From: Chloracidobacterium sp.
GTDB taxonomy: Bacteria > Acidobacteriota > Blastocatellia > Pyrinomonadales > Pyrinomonadaceae
Assembly: GCA_016720705.1 (NCBI GenBank)
Contig: JADKKB010000007.1
Span: 744,001 to 808,000, forward strand
Reading direction: 5' to 3'
DNA: 64,000 bases
Below the pieces are notes generated by a model. The model was not told where the DNA came from, did no database searches, and saw nothing but the letters and a program-made list of their open reading frames with translations. This document shows, piece by piece, positions 18,512 to 27,288 of the stretch. The position numbers and the translations under genes are program-made. Numbering within the stretch: position 1 is the stretch's first letter; each line of letters opens with the position of its first letter.

Positions 18512-19818
18512 CAGATATTTGCGATGACCTCGTTACCATTCATTTTATCGGCAAGCCATTTCTTAAAATCATCCGGAAATTGCTTGATCGCACTTTGGAT
18601 CGGCCACGCCGCAGCATCAGCGAGCGGACAAAAACTCTTGCCTTCCATATTGTCGCAGATGTCGAGCAGCAACTTCGCGTCCTCGGGACGCCCGCCGCCG
18701 GCAGCGATCCGGTCAAATATCTTAACGATCCAGGCCGTACCCTCGCGGCACGGTGTACACCAACCGCACGACTCGTGCTTATAAAATTCCGATAGATTCT
18801 TAGTCGATTCCATTACATCGACAGTTTCGTCCATCACGATAAATCCGCCCGACCCGACCATCGATCCGGCCACGACAAGTCCCTCGTAGTCCATTGTCAC
18901 GCCTTTTCCCAAAACTTGTTCGGCGTTCATAATGTAAACGCTCGACCCGCCGGGAATGACCGCCTTTAGCTGTTTGCCGCCGCGAATGCCGCCGCAGTCT
19001 TCCATTATGAACTTTTCCATATCGGCATAGCCCATCGGAAGTTCATATACGCCGGGTTTGTTGACGTGTCCGCTGACAGACCAGAGCTTTGTGCCGCCCG
19101 ATTTTTCCGTTCCGAGCTTCTGCCAGGCTTCGCCGCCCATTTCCAATATCTGGGGCACGGCGGTCAAGGTCTCGACGTTATTGACGACGGTCGGCGACGC
19201 ATATAGTCCCTCGATAGCCGGAAACGGCGGCTTCATACGCGGATGCCCGCGAAAGCCCTCAAGCGAGCTCAAAAGTGCGGTTTCCTCACCGCAAATATAT
19301 GCTCCGGCACCCGTATGGGTGTATATATTCATCGAAAAACCCGAGCCCATAATATTGTCGCCCATCAGGCCGGCTTCGCGAGCCTCATCCAGGGCGACAT
19401 CCATTATGTCGATCAGATACTTGTACTCGCCGCGGGTGTAGATGAAGCCGGTCGTCGAACCGAGAGCAAACCCGGCGATCAGCATCCCTTCGATCAGGGC
19501 GTGCGGATCGCGCTCCATCAGATAGCGGTCCTTGAACGTCCCCGGCTCGGATTCGTCGGCGTTACAAACGACAAATTTGGTCTTCGGCGAGTCTTTCGGC
19601 ACAAACGACCACTTCAAACCGGTCGGAAATCCGGCACCACCGCGGCCCCGAAGAGCCGATTTCTTGACTTCCTCAATGATATCGGCGGGAGCCATCTTGA
19701 GCGCCTTTTCAAGTGACTTATAACCGCCGGTTTCACGATAGACCTTTAGCGTATGCCCATCTTTGATGTGCATTCGCTTGAGTTGTAATGGCTCACAGCC
19801 AATTGCTTTGATTTCCAT
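18511..19818 (-). CDS. nuoF: NADH-quinone oxidoreductase subunit F
   Basis: 435 residues. It has the NADH/FMN-binding GRGGAGFPTGLKWSF near residue 60, the GAGAYICGEETALLSSLEG loop, and the N3 [4Fe-4S] ligands in SCGWCTPCREGT plus a later FCPLADAA cysteine. This is the NADH-oxidising flavoprotein subunit. It lies between a SnoaL-like gene and the lipase gene. Confidence 0.97.
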   Translation of the reverse strand: MEIKAIGCEPLQLKRMHIKDGHTLKVYRETGGYKSLEKALKMAPADIIEEVKKSALRGRGGAGFPTGLKWSFVPKDSPKTKFVVCNADESEPGTFKDRYLMERDPHALIEGMLIAGFALGSTTGFIYTRGEYKYLIDIMDVALDEAREAGLMGDNIMGSGFSMNIYTHTGAGAYICGEETALLSSLEGFRGHPRMKPPFPAIEGLYASPTVVNNVETLTAVPQILEMGGEAWQKLGTEKSGGTKLWSVSGHVNKPGVYELPMGYADMEKFIMEDCGGIRGGKQLKAVIPGGSSVYIMNAEQVLGKGVTMDYEGLVVAGSMVGSGGFIVMDETVDVMESTKNLSEFYKHESCGWCTPCREGTAWIVKIFDRIAAGGGRPEDAKLLLDICDNMEGKSFCPLADAAAWPIQSAIKQFPDDFKKWLADKMNGNEVIANI

Positions 19819-19827
19819 CTTGATCTC

Positions 19828-20214
19828 TTACCCGATGCTGTTTGCGATCACAAGCGTATCGGTGTACTGAACAAACTTAACGATCTTGCCGTCCCTGAGC
19901 GTCCACACGTGGGCGAACGGCACTGACATACTCTTGCCGGTCTTCAAATACTTGCCGGAATAGGTTCCTAGCCCAACGACCGAATCGCCGCCGTCGATGA
20001 TCTGATGCGGGACGGCACTGAAACCTTCCCATTCGGTCCCGAGCCTCATAAATACATTCTCAAGCACCGCGTTCGGGCCGACATACGTTCCGCCATACAT
20101 AAACCCTTCAGCCTCGGTCCACGCGATATTCTCGTCGAACGCTCCGAGAACGGCCGGAATATTGCCCGTTCCAAACGCTTCGTATACGCCGCTAATAACC
20201 ACACCGTTGCTCAT
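19828..20214 (-). CDS. SnoaL-like (NTF2-fold) protein inside the nuo operon
   Basis: 128 residues from ATG at 20214, which starts 2 bp after the nuoE stop codon; the frame is open 4 codons further but would overlap nuoE. The pattern of a small alpha+beta protein (FGTGNIPAVLGAFDENIAW ... HVWTLRDGKIVKFVQYTDT) is typical of SnoaL-like/ketosteroid-isomerase-fold proteins. No function can be assigned. It is 9 bp upstream of nuoF and tightly packed, so co-transcribed. Confidence 0.8.
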   Translation of the reverse strand: MSNGVVISGVYEAFGTGNIPAVLGAFDENIAWTEAEGFMYGGTYVGPNAVLENVFMRLGTEWEGFSAVPHQIIDGGDSVVGLGTYSGKYLKTGKSMSVPFAHVWTLRDGKIVKFVQYTDTLVIANSIG

Positions 20215-20216
20215 AA

Positions 20217-20747
20217 TTATTTGCACCCGTCGAGGATCTTGTCCACCTTCTCGATCGTCAGGTCCTCGTGATAATCAAATCCGATCTGCATCATCGGTGC
20301 CGTTCCGCAACTGCCGAGACACTCGACCAGCGAGACGGTAAATTTGCCGTCTTCGGTCGTATCGCCGGGATGTATCCCGAGTTTGCTGCAGACGTGGTCG
20401 GTGATGTCCGGTTCGCCCATTATCTTGCACGACAGCGTCTTGCAGATCTGGATGTGATGACGCCCGACGGGCCGCAGGTCAAACATCGAGTAGAACGTAA
20501 CCGTCTCCCAGACGTCAGTGACCAGCAGATCAAGGAACTTTGCCAGAAAGTTCACTCCCGGGTTATCCACCCATCCGCGCTCACGCTGGACGATAAAAAG
20601 GAGCGGGATCAGTGCCGAGCGCAGGCGGTCGGCCGGGTATTTGGCCAGATGGCCTTTCATCTCGTCGATCACTGCCGGCGAAAATTCGGCCATCTCGTCG
20701 GTAACGAGAATTTTGTCAGTAAAACTTGTTGGAGTTGCTGCTGCCAT
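20217..20747 (-). CDS. nuoE: NADH-quinone oxidoreductase subunit E
   Basis: 176 residues, thioredoxin-like [2Fe-2S] subunit. Cluster ligands are CKTLSC and, about 40 residues later, CLGSCG. The N-terminal helical part has LIPLLFIVQRERGW, as in the family. It lies 13 bp after nuoD. Confidence 0.96.
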   Translation of the reverse strand: MAAATPTSFTDKILVTDEMAEFSPAVIDEMKGHLAKYPADRLRSALIPLLFIVQRERGWVDNPGVNFLAKFLDLLVTDVWETVTFYSMFDLRPVGRHHIQICKTLSCKIMGEPDITDHVCSKLGIHPGDTTEDGKFTVSLVECLGSCGTAPMMQIGFDYHEDLTIEKVDKILDGCK

Positions 20748-20760
20748 AATTATCTATCGA

Positions 20761-21981
20761 TTATCGATCGATCTCCCCAAGCACGATGTCCAGGCTGCCG
20801 ATCACGGCGACGACGTCGGCTATCATTTCGCCCTCAGCCATTACGGGCAAAGCCGAAAGGTTGACGAAACTCGGCCCGCGAAAATGCACTCGCTCAGGCT
20901 TTGGCCCGCCGTTGGATTTCATATAAACGCCGAGTTCGCCCTTGGACGCCTCGATCGCGTGATAGACCTCGCCCTCGGGTACGTTAAAGCCCTCGGCGAC
21001 GATCAGGAAATGGTGGATCAGCGAGTCCATATGCTTACGCATATCATCTCGGTCCGGCAATACGACCTTCGGTGCGTCGGCTTTGATCGGGCCGGGCTTG
21101 AGGCGTTCGAGCGCCTGACGGACGATCTTGTACGACTCGACCAGCTCTCGCATACGTACCTTAAATCGCGACCAGACGTCACCCACAGGTTCGGTCGGCA
21201 CTTCGAAATCGTACGTTTCGTAACCGGAATACGGCTCATCACGCCGCAAGTCAAGATCGACGCCGCTGCCGCGTAGGCTCGGGCCGGTCAATCCCCAAGC
21301 GATCGCGTCTTCCCTTGAGATAATGCCGATATTTTTTGTGCGGCTCTGCCAGATCGTGTTTCCGGTGACCAGTGTGTCAAACGTATTAAGAGCGTCCGGA
21401 AAATCCGCCAGAAACTGCTTTACGCGATTATCAAATCCCGCCGGCAGATCCATCATCAGTCCGCCGATACGGAAATAACTCGGCGTCATACGTCCGCCGG
21501 AGGCTGCCTCGATCAGGTTAAGTATCTTTTCGCGCTCTTTGAACGTAAACCAGAACGGCGTCATTGCCCCCATATCGAGGCACGACGTACCGAGCCAGAC
21601 CATATGCGACGCGATCCGCTGGAGTTCGCACATCAAAACGCGGATCACCTGAGCACGTTCGGGTATCTCAATGCCCAAAAGCTTTTCGGCCGCCATCACA
21701 TAAGCAAGGTTATTGCCCAGCGGGTTGAGGTAATCCATCCGGTCCGTGATGACAATGCCCTGTTGGTACTTTTTGTACTCAAAGAGCTTTTCCATTCCGG
21801 TATGGAGATAGCCGATATCGGGTATCGCTTTTATTACCAACTCGCCGTCGAGCCGCAGATCGAGACGCAAAACGCCGTGAGTCGACGGATGCTGCGGCCC
21901 CATCGACAAAGTCATTTGCGATTCGAGTGCGGTATCCAACACATCGAACTGGCTGGGTATATTTTCTACTGCAACGCTCAT
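20761..21981 (-). CDS. nuoD: NADH-quinone oxidoreductase subunit D
   Basis: 406 residues, the 49-kDa subunit lining the quinone cavity. Markers are MGPQHPSTHGVLRL (conserved His), GYLHTGMEKLFEYK, DRMDYLNPLGNNLAY and a C-terminal FRGPSFVNLSALP followed by IGSLDIVLGEIDR. It is separate from nuoC, with an 83-bp spacer holding a hairpin. Confidence 0.97.
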   Translation of the reverse strand: MSVAVENIPSQFDVLDTALESQMTLSMGPQHPSTHGVLRLDLRLDGELVIKAIPDIGYLHTGMEKLFEYKKYQQGIVITDRMDYLNPLGNNLAYVMAAEKLLGIEIPERAQVIRVLMCELQRIASHMVWLGTSCLDMGAMTPFWFTFKEREKILNLIEAASGGRMTPSYFRIGGLMMDLPAGFDNRVKQFLADFPDALNTFDTLVTGNTIWQSRTKNIGIISREDAIAWGLTGPSLRGSGVDLDLRRDEPYSGYETYDFEVPTEPVGDVWSRFKVRMRELVESYKIVRQALERLKPGPIKADAPKVVLPDRDDMRKHMDSLIHHFLIVAEGFNVPEGEVYHAIEASKGELGVYMKSNGGPKPERVHFRGPSFVNLSALPVMAEGEMIADVVAVIGSLDIVLGEIDR

Positions 21982-21985
21982 ATTT

Positions 21986-22060
21986 TAGTGAATCGATAAT
22001 CGTAAACCGTAAATAGTCGACCTGATCGCGATGGCTCTATTCACAATTCACGATTCACTA
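21986..22060. repeat. Inverted repeat in the nuoC-nuoD spacer
   Basis: TAGTGAATCG at 21986-21995 and its exact complement CGATTCACTA at 22051-22060 could pair in the mRNA. Between them are further copies of the words AATCGTAAA and AATTCACG. The spacer holds no ORF. It resembles the other intergenic hairpins of this window. Confidence 0.55.
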
Positions 22061-22064
22061 TGTT

Positions 22065-22541
22065 CTATTTCATACTGTACGGCTCATAGCCGCGCAACGG
22101 ATAATCCTTTCTCAACGCGTGTCCGTCAAAATCCGAGGGCAACAGGATACGCCGCAGATCCGGATGACCGGTAAATTTTACGCCGAATAGGTCATAGGTC
22201 TCCCTCTCGTGCCAGTCTGCCGTTCGCCAGACCGTCGTCACCGACTCGACGCTCGGGTCATCGTCACTTAATAAAACTTTCAAGCGAAGACGCTTGTGAT
22301 GCTCGGTGCCGAAAAGATGGTAATTGACCTCAAATCGCGGTTCTTCTTCCGGTCCGCGATCTGCTCCGCAAAGGTCTGCGAGCATATCAAATCCGCTTTC
22401 ATCACGGAGAAATTCGCAAATATCGACAACTGACTCGCGGGGCACAATGACCGTGACCTCGCCGTGAGCCTCGACCACTGCCAAAACCCATTCGCCGTTC
22501 TTACCCTTGATCTTTTCGACAAAATCCAAAAGAGATGCCAT
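22065..22541 (-). CDS. nuoC: NADH-quinone oxidoreductase subunit C
   Basis: 158 residues. The diagnostic segment is WHERETYDLFGVKFTGHPDLRRILLP, followed by GHALRKDYPLRGYE at the C-terminus. This is the 30-kDa peripheral-arm subunit. It sits 12 bp after the small secreted-protein gene and before nuoD. Confidence 0.97.
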   Translation of the reverse strand: MASLLDFVEKIKGKNGEWVLAVVEAHGEVTVIVPRESVVDICEFLRDESGFDMLADLCGADRGPEEEPRFEVNYHLFGTEHHKRLRLKVLLSDDDPSVESVTTVWRTADWHERETYDLFGVKFTGHPDLRRILLPSDFDGHALRKDYPLRGYEPYSMK

Positions 22542-22553
22542 AGCAACTATTCC

Positions 22554-23009
22554 CTACCTTGACCTCGACCACTTGGCCGACCATTTACCCGCGATAACGT
22601 CCCGACCGCCCCAAGTGCCGCGGACTATGCTGCGACCGCGTCCGCTGAGATGTCCGGAGTATCGCCCGGCGGCGATATCGCCCTTTGCCCTCGCGACTCG
22701 ATAACCGACGATCGTGATACCGCCATTGCCCGAGTAAAACGACGCATTAAAAAATTCGCGGCCCGAGTTGCGGCGGTCACTCGAACGCCAATCGATATAT
22801 CCGCTATATGTCGCACGCACACCGTGGCGTGCTCGCGCGGCAAGCCGCATAGTACCGAGCCACTTTAGGCCCTCAACATCCTTGCCCGTTATCCGCCAAA
22901 CGCCGCTTTTCGGTGCGGCGAACCGCATGCCTGTCTGCCCCACTGACGCACTCGGCAAACAGCAGAGTGCTGCGAGCAACGTAAGGGCAACAAGCAAGCG
23001 TTTGGTCAT
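22554..23009 (-). CDS. Small secreted protein of unknown function inside the nuo operon
   Basis: 151 residues with a clear signal peptide (KRLLVALTLLAALCCLP, then SASVGQ). The mature part is basic and Gly/Arg/Ser-rich with repeated aromatic-Gly patterns, suggesting a beta-rich fold. Its ATG overlaps the nuoB stop (TAATG), showing translational coupling. No family recognised; no role in complex I is known for such a protein. Confidence 0.65.
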   Translation of the reverse strand: MTKRLLVALTLLAALCCLPSASVGQTGMRFAAPKSGVWRITGKDVEGLKWLGTMRLAARARHGVRATYSGYIDWRSSDRRNSGREFFNASFYSGNGGITIVGYRVARAKGDIAAGRYSGHLSGRGRSIVRGTWGGRDVIAGKWSAKWSRSR

Positions 23010-23655
23010 TACGAGCTCCTTCTCCGTTCGTGCTTCGAGGGCACGGAATACGGCCGCGAGGTGGCATTCTCCGCAACCTCGATCTCCATCTGGGTTTCCA
23101 GGGCAGTTCCCTCGGTCACCGGCAGCGTTCCGGGCACGATCGACTCGCGCGATTCGGTCTCAAATGTGTCGCGGCGATCCTTGACCGATTCCTTCATTAT
23201 CTTGTCCTGAAGCATTGTGATCGCGTGGATCAGCATTTCGGGTCGCGGCGGACAGCCCGGGACGTAAATATCGACCGGAACGATCTTGTCCACTCCCTGA
23301 ACGATCGCATAATTATCAAAAACGCCGCCGGAAGTAGCACAGGCACCCATTGAGATCACCCATTTCGGTTCCGGCATTTGATCTAAATACGCCGTAGAAC
23401 CGGCGCCATCTTGCGCGACACGCGGCCTGAGACGATCATCACGTCCGCCTGCCGCGGGCTCACACGAAACGTCTCGGCACCAAACCTCGACAGGTCATTG
23501 CGCGCCGCGACCGTATTCATCATCTCGATCGCACAGCACGCCAGGCCAAAGGTCGCCGGCCACAGACTGCTCTTTCGCGCCCAATTGACGACTGCATCGA
23601 GTTTGACGGTCACCACGTCCGGCAATGATTCAAATAGTGTGTTTTCGAGACCCAT
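23009..23655 (-). CDS. nuoB: NADH-quinone oxidoreductase subunit B, interrupted by a 1-nt frameshift
   Basis: The N-terminal half (from 23655) has ATFGLACCAIEMM. It runs to VSRKMAPVLRRI and then hits a stop at 23383. The next frame at once continues the family sequence from MPEPKWVISMGACAT through VPGCPPRPE. One missing base near 23385 (family sequence RIYDQMPEPKW) restores the frame. All N2 [4Fe-4S] cysteines are present across the two halves. The C-terminus has about 60 charged residues beyond the NuoB core. The slip is more likely a consensus error than real loss, since the rest of the operon is intact. Confidence 0.9.
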
Positions 23656-23681
23656 TTCTTATTTACGCCGCCCTTTTGATC

Positions 23682-24140
23682 TCACGGTTCCGCCGTGCCA
23701 TTTTCCTTTGCCTGAGATCTTGCCTCGGCACGTGCCTGCAATCCCCAATCAAAAATTCCCTTATTCCAAACGAAGATGAAGCCTACGATCAGGGTCGAAA
23801 TAAATACAAGTATTTCGATAAATGCGATCGTGCCGAAGGCAATACCGGTCAAGTTCTGCTCCGCCAGAAGGCTTTTGAAAGCAACGGCAAACGGAACCAT
23901 AAACAAGATTTCGATATCGAACAGGAGGAATATGACCGCAACCGCGTAAAACTTCACCGAGTATTTATCATGTGCGGATCCGACCGGATCTTTACCGCAT
24001 TCATACGGCATCAATTTGGTCGCCGTTCTCTTACGCGGCCCGATCAATTGAGTAACGAGCAATTGGCTTACGGCAAATCCGGCCGCGACAAGGAACATCA
24101 CGGCTATCGGAGCGTAATCCATTAGGCTGAATTCTGACAT
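23682..24140 (-). CDS. nuoA: NADH-quinone oxidoreductase subunit A
   Basis: 152 residues, three hydrophobic segments. The conserved loop PYECGKDPVGSAHDKYSVKFYAVAVIFLLFDIE identifies NuoA. The C-terminus is longer than the classical protein and Ala/Glu-rich. It is the first gene of the operon. Confidence 0.96.
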   Translation of the reverse strand: MSEFSLMDYAPIAVMFLVAAGFAVSQLLVTQLIGPRKRTATKLMPYECGKDPVGSAHDKYSVKFYAVAVIFLLFDIEILFMVPFAVAFKSLLAEQNLTGIAFGTIAFIEILVFISTLIVGFIFVWNKGIFDWGLQARAEARSQAKENGTAEP

Positions 24141-24414
24141 TTAGACCCTGAACCTATCTCTTGAAAATATATCTAACGGGCAGGAAATTTCCTGCCTAAA
24201 CTAAATCAGTTTAATTCGATTGGCACAAACTTAATCGTAAGTTAAGCCTGTATAGGTGTCAAGGCAGTCCGATGACCGCTTTGCCCTATTTTAGGCCACT
24301 CGGAATTCAAACTAATTCGTTGACCGCAAACGAGCCGATATGCTAATTTCAAGAGTGGCGATCCGTGCCGGAATTCCGCTATTATCCCACTTCGTAAACG
24401 GATAAAAATACACT
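24141..24414. promoter_or_regulatory. Intergenic region carrying the nuo operon promoter, with an 18-bp palindrome
   Basis: This 274-bp region separates nuoA (minus) from a plus-strand gene and has no ORF of its own. At 24179-24196 there is a perfect palindrome, GGCAGGAAATTTCCTGCC, about 40 bp upstream of the nuoA start. It could be an operator for a dimeric regulator or a leader hairpin. Further out is an AT-rich stretch with CTTAA...TTAAG symmetry (about 24229-24246). No promoter can be assigned with confidence. Confidence 0.45.
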
Positions 24415-25291
24415 GTGATAGCTGGTTTTAATACAGATATAGAGTTCGACGGTGTCGTGTATCACGTCCAGACCGAGGACAAAGGTTTGCCTTCGCGCAA
24501 GATAATCTCGCTTGTCTATGACGGCGGCACGATCCTCGCCAGCAAACGAACGAATTACGAAGACCTACCCACAGGTGCGTTAGATGAGACGGCGGTCGCC
24601 GAACGCGTTCAGAAACAACACACACTGATCTGCGCCGCCATTCGGGCCGGCCGACTTGAGGATCTAAAGGCAATGACCGCAAAAGCGAGTGCCGCCAGGT
24701 CAGCCGATCCAGCCCCGATACATCACGAGGCCGCGATCAGTGCCGACGCCGATCGCCCGTGTAGAAACTCAACGTATAATCACCATTTTGCCGTCCGGAT
24801 GATCCGATCTTGTCGCCCGTCGACGATCCGATCGAACTACCTGATGCCGTTGTCACCGAGGATTTTGAGGTCGATGAATTCTTTGACGCACCGATATTTG
24901 AAGATTTCGAGATAATCGAAGACGACATTCTATTGCCGGCGGACGCAGTCGCTGTCGTCAGCGAACTCTCCGGCAAGGAACGTCCGGCCAACCAGAAACT
25001 CAGTATCGAACTTCTCAGCGACGCGAAGTTTAAGGGCGGAGACCGCATTACGGTCAGCCTTATGATCTGCCGCGGCACGGAGCGAAAGGTGGTCGCTGAT
25101 GCCCAAATAATGGTCAAGGTCCTCGGATCCAGTTTTCGGCCGGTGATCTTTCACGCTAAAACGGACTCGAACGGTATGGCCAGCGTCCATCTTCAGATGC
25201 CTCGTTTTCATCGGGCAGAGCGGCTTTGCTACTGCGTGCATCGCACAACGGCGAAGAGATCGAATTGCGACGCGTCGTACTGCCCGGTTGA
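24415..25291 (+). pseudogene. Conserved hypothetical gene broken by several frameshifts
   Basis: From GTG 24415 the product begins AGFNTDIEFDGVVYHVQTEDKG and SLVYDGGTILASKRTNYED, a pattern seen in uncharacterised proteins of Acidobacteria and myxobacteria. Near 24755 the family-like text moves to another frame (RIITILPSG), and near 24800 to a third (PVDDPIELPD, an acidic stretch, then a beta-rich Ig-like C-terminus). It slips again near 25210 in a run of T and ends ELRRVVLPG with a stop at 25289-25291. Three apparent single-base slips are needed to read one protein of about 290 residues. Function unknown. Confidence 0.6.
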
Positions 25292-25358
25292 TCTCTCGGC
25301 CGAGAACTTCGCCTATACAAATTTGAAATTCTCTCCATCAAAGCGGAAGATTGTTCTG

Positions 25359-25567
25359 ATGGCAAATATAACTGTCTATCTGAATGGCGAAACGCGTCAG
25401 GTCACCGCCGAAACGGCCTGGCCGAACTGCTCGACCAGCTTTCACTGCCGCATCAGCGGATCGCTATCGAACTTAACAAAGCGGTCATACGTCGCGCCGA
25501 TTGGCCTAACACGACCGTCAACGAAGGTGACCGCATCGAGGTCGTACACTTCGTCGGCGGCGGATAG
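25359..25567 (+). CDS. thiS: Sulfur carrier protein ThiS, with a 1-nt frameshift
   Basis: It starts ANITVYLNGETRQV, the ThiS ubiquitin-like N-terminus. After codon 20 (bases about 25415-25425) the frame shifts by one base. The other frame then gives GLAELLDQLSL, RIAIELNKAVI and finally DRIEVVHFVGGG with a stop at 25565-25567. The C-terminal Gly-Gly that is adenylated and thiocarboxylated is therefore present. It precedes thiG; the pair makes the thiazole moiety of thiamine. Confidence 0.82.
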
Positions 25568-25576
25568 CAGAAATTT

Positions 25577-25688
25577 CACCACAGAGACACAGAGAAGATG
25601 CGATAAGAAGCAATGCTTAACGCCCATTGTCGTTGAACCACCTGCGATCCTGTTCAAGTATCTCCGTGCCGTCTGTGTCTCTGTGGTG
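25577..25688. repeat. Intergenic inverted repeat between thiS and thiG
   Basis: CACCACAGAGACACAG at 25577-25592 is perfectly complementary to CTGTGTCTCTGTGGTG at 25673-25688. The 80 bp between them has no gene. Similar CACAGAT/CTGTGG words recur in the spacers near 32.9 and 46.2 kb, suggesting a dispersed non-coding repeat family. Confidence 0.6.
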
Positions 25689-25739
25689 GATCTTTCTTTT
25701 GCTTTCTCATTCAATTTGCGTGAAAATTATCGTAAAGCT

Positions 25740-26534
25740 ATGTCAGACACATTTTCACTCGCCGGCACCACATTTTCTTCGCGATTGATCATCGGAACGG
25801 GCAAGTATCGTTCGTACGATGAGATGAAGGCCGCCCATATTGCGTCCGGGGCCGAGATGGTGACCGTTGCGGTGAACCGCGTACCGCTCGACCATTCGTC
25901 CGAATCATTTCTCGATCACCTCGACCCAAAAATGAAGATCCTGCCGAACACGGCGGGATGTTACGACGCCGATCACGCAATTCGAACCGCGAGACTCGCC
26001 CGCGAGGCGCTCGAGACCGACTGGATCAAACTCGAGGTCATCGGCGATCCGGTGACGCTGCTGCCTGACAACGAACAGACGCTTGAGGCGGCCAAGGTTT
26101 TGGTAAAAGAGGGCTTTATCGTCCTGCCGTACTTCACCGATGACCTGATAATGGCCAAAAAGCTGCTCGCCGCCGGCTGTCCGGCCGTGATGCCGCTTGC
26201 CGCCCCGATAGGTTCGGGAATGGGCGTGCAAAACCCTTCGAATCTGCGGATCATGCGTGAGCAATTGCCGGACGCGATCATAATCGTCGATGCCGGTGTC
26301 GGCGTCCCAAGCGATGCCGCCATCGCTATGGAACTCGGTGCGGACGCGATATTGATGAACACCGCCATCGCCGAAGCGACCGACGCCGCTGCGATGGCGA
26401 CAGCTATGAATTACGCCGTACGGGCCGGACGCCTGAGCTATCTCGCCGGGCCGTATGCCCAAACGCCTATATGCTTCGGCGTCGAGTCCGATCGCGGGAG
26501 CGATAAAATAACGACCGCGTGGGTGAATCTTTAG
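25740..26534 (+). CDS. thiG: Thiazole synthase ThiG
   Basis: From ATG 25740 the protein has 264 residues, normal for ThiG. It has FSSRLIIGTGKYRSYDEM and the Schiff-base lysine segment DWIKLEVIGDP. Phosphate-binding glycines lie in APIGSGMGVQNP and VDAGVGVPSDAAIAMELGADAILMNTAIA. With ThiS-COSH and deoxyxylulose phosphate it forms the thiamine thiazole. The reading frame is open far upstream only because of slips in thiS and the preceding gene; the long fused ORF is not a real fusion. Confidence 0.95.
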   Translation: MSDTFSLAGTTFSSRLIIGTGKYRSYDEMKAAHIASGAEMVTVAVNRVPLDHSSESFLDHLDPKMKILPNTAGCYDADHAIRTARLAREALETDWIKLEVIGDPVTLLPDNEQTLEAAKVLVKEGFIVLPYFTDDLIMAKKLLAAGCPAVMPLAAPIGSGMGVQNPSNLRIMREQLPDAIIIVDAGVGVPSDAAIAMELGADAILMNTAIAEATDAAAMATAMNYAVRAGRLSYLAGPYAQTPICFGVESDRGSDKITTAWVNL

Positions 26535-26548
26535 GCGGCCGGACGTTT

Positions 26549-26797
26549 ATGGAATGGCCCAACGTCATAATGATCTTCACTATACTCTTTTCGGAAGCCC
26601 AACAAATGCGAGGGTTGGGGTTTAATGAGGTGATTTTATTTTTGGTGCTACTGCGGCGCGCCGGACAGCGCCTGGAAACTGCCGGATGGCGGACGGCCAA
26701 AGCTGTCTTCGACGGATCAAAGCGATTTCCCAGCGCGGATACAAACTGCTTTGCTTTGAATCAAAACTACGCCACCGGCGAAGAGATCGTCCGCTGA
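26549..26797 (+). CDS. Small hypothetical protein, probably frameshifted
   Basis: ATG 26549 opens a protein starting MEWPNVIMIFTILF with a hydrophobic N-terminus. The text becomes less protein-like after about 35 residues. A more natural continuation (RIKAISQRGYKLLCFESKL) is seen in the overlapping frame from about 26705, so one slip is likely. It lies between thiG and moaE; no function recognised. Confidence 0.4.
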   Translation: MEWPNVIMIFTILFSEAQQMRGLGFNEVILFLVLLRRAGQRLETAGWRTAKAVFDGSKRFPSADTNCFALNQNYATGEEIVR

Positions 26798-26847
26798 CGG
26801 GGACGAACTCGCGATCTTCACCGCAGTTTCAGGTGGATAATTCTAAA

Positions 26848-27288
26848 ATGGACTTTTTCGAGCTTACAACCCAACCCCTCGACATCACCTCCGTAGCCCG
26901 ACGCGTCGTACCGCCTGAGTGTGGAGCGACGGTGACGTTAGACGGATACGCCAGACGATTTACCAAGGATAAATCTAGCGGGGTGGTTCGCGAGACCGAG
27001 TATCTGGAATACGAGGCTTATGAGCCGATGGCTTTGAAAGAAATGCAGAAGCTCATAACGGCTGCCAAAGATCAGTTTGAGATCTCAAACGTCGGCATTG
27101 TCCATCGTCTTGGACGGCTCGCGATCGGCGAGACGAGCGTCGTCATCTCGGTCGCCTCACCGCACCGCAAGGCCGCATTTGCCGCCTGCGAATGGCTCAT
27201 CGTCGAACTAAAACGCACGGTCCCGATATTTAAGAAAGAGGTTTACGCGGGCGGCGAACATTGGGTCGAGGGTGATGTCACCGCCTGA
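26848..27288 (+). CDS. moaE: Molybdopterin synthase catalytic subunit MoaE
   Basis: 146 residues from ATG 26848. Typical motifs are GATVTLDGYARRFTKDK, TEYLEYEAYEPMALKEM, GRLAIGETSVVISVASPHRKAAFAACEWLIVELKRTVPIFKKE and a final GGEHWVEGD. The Lys pair of the active site (KRTVPIFKKE) is present. It transfers sulfur from MoaD to cyclic pyranopterin phosphate. No moaD is adjacent. Confidence 0.94.
   Translation: MDFFELTTQPLDITSVARRVVPPECGATVTLDGYARRFTKDKSSGVVRETEYLEYEAYEPMALKEMQKLITAAKDQFEISNVGIVHRLGRLAIGETSVVISVASPHRKAAFAACEWLIVELKRTVPIFKKEVYAGGEHWVEGDVTA

Noticed and set aside
24810..26534. A 574-codon open frame appearing to fuse an unknown domain, ThiS and ThiG
   Set aside because: It is open only because of single-base slips in two preceding genes; ThiS switches frame halfway and ThiG has its own start at 25740.
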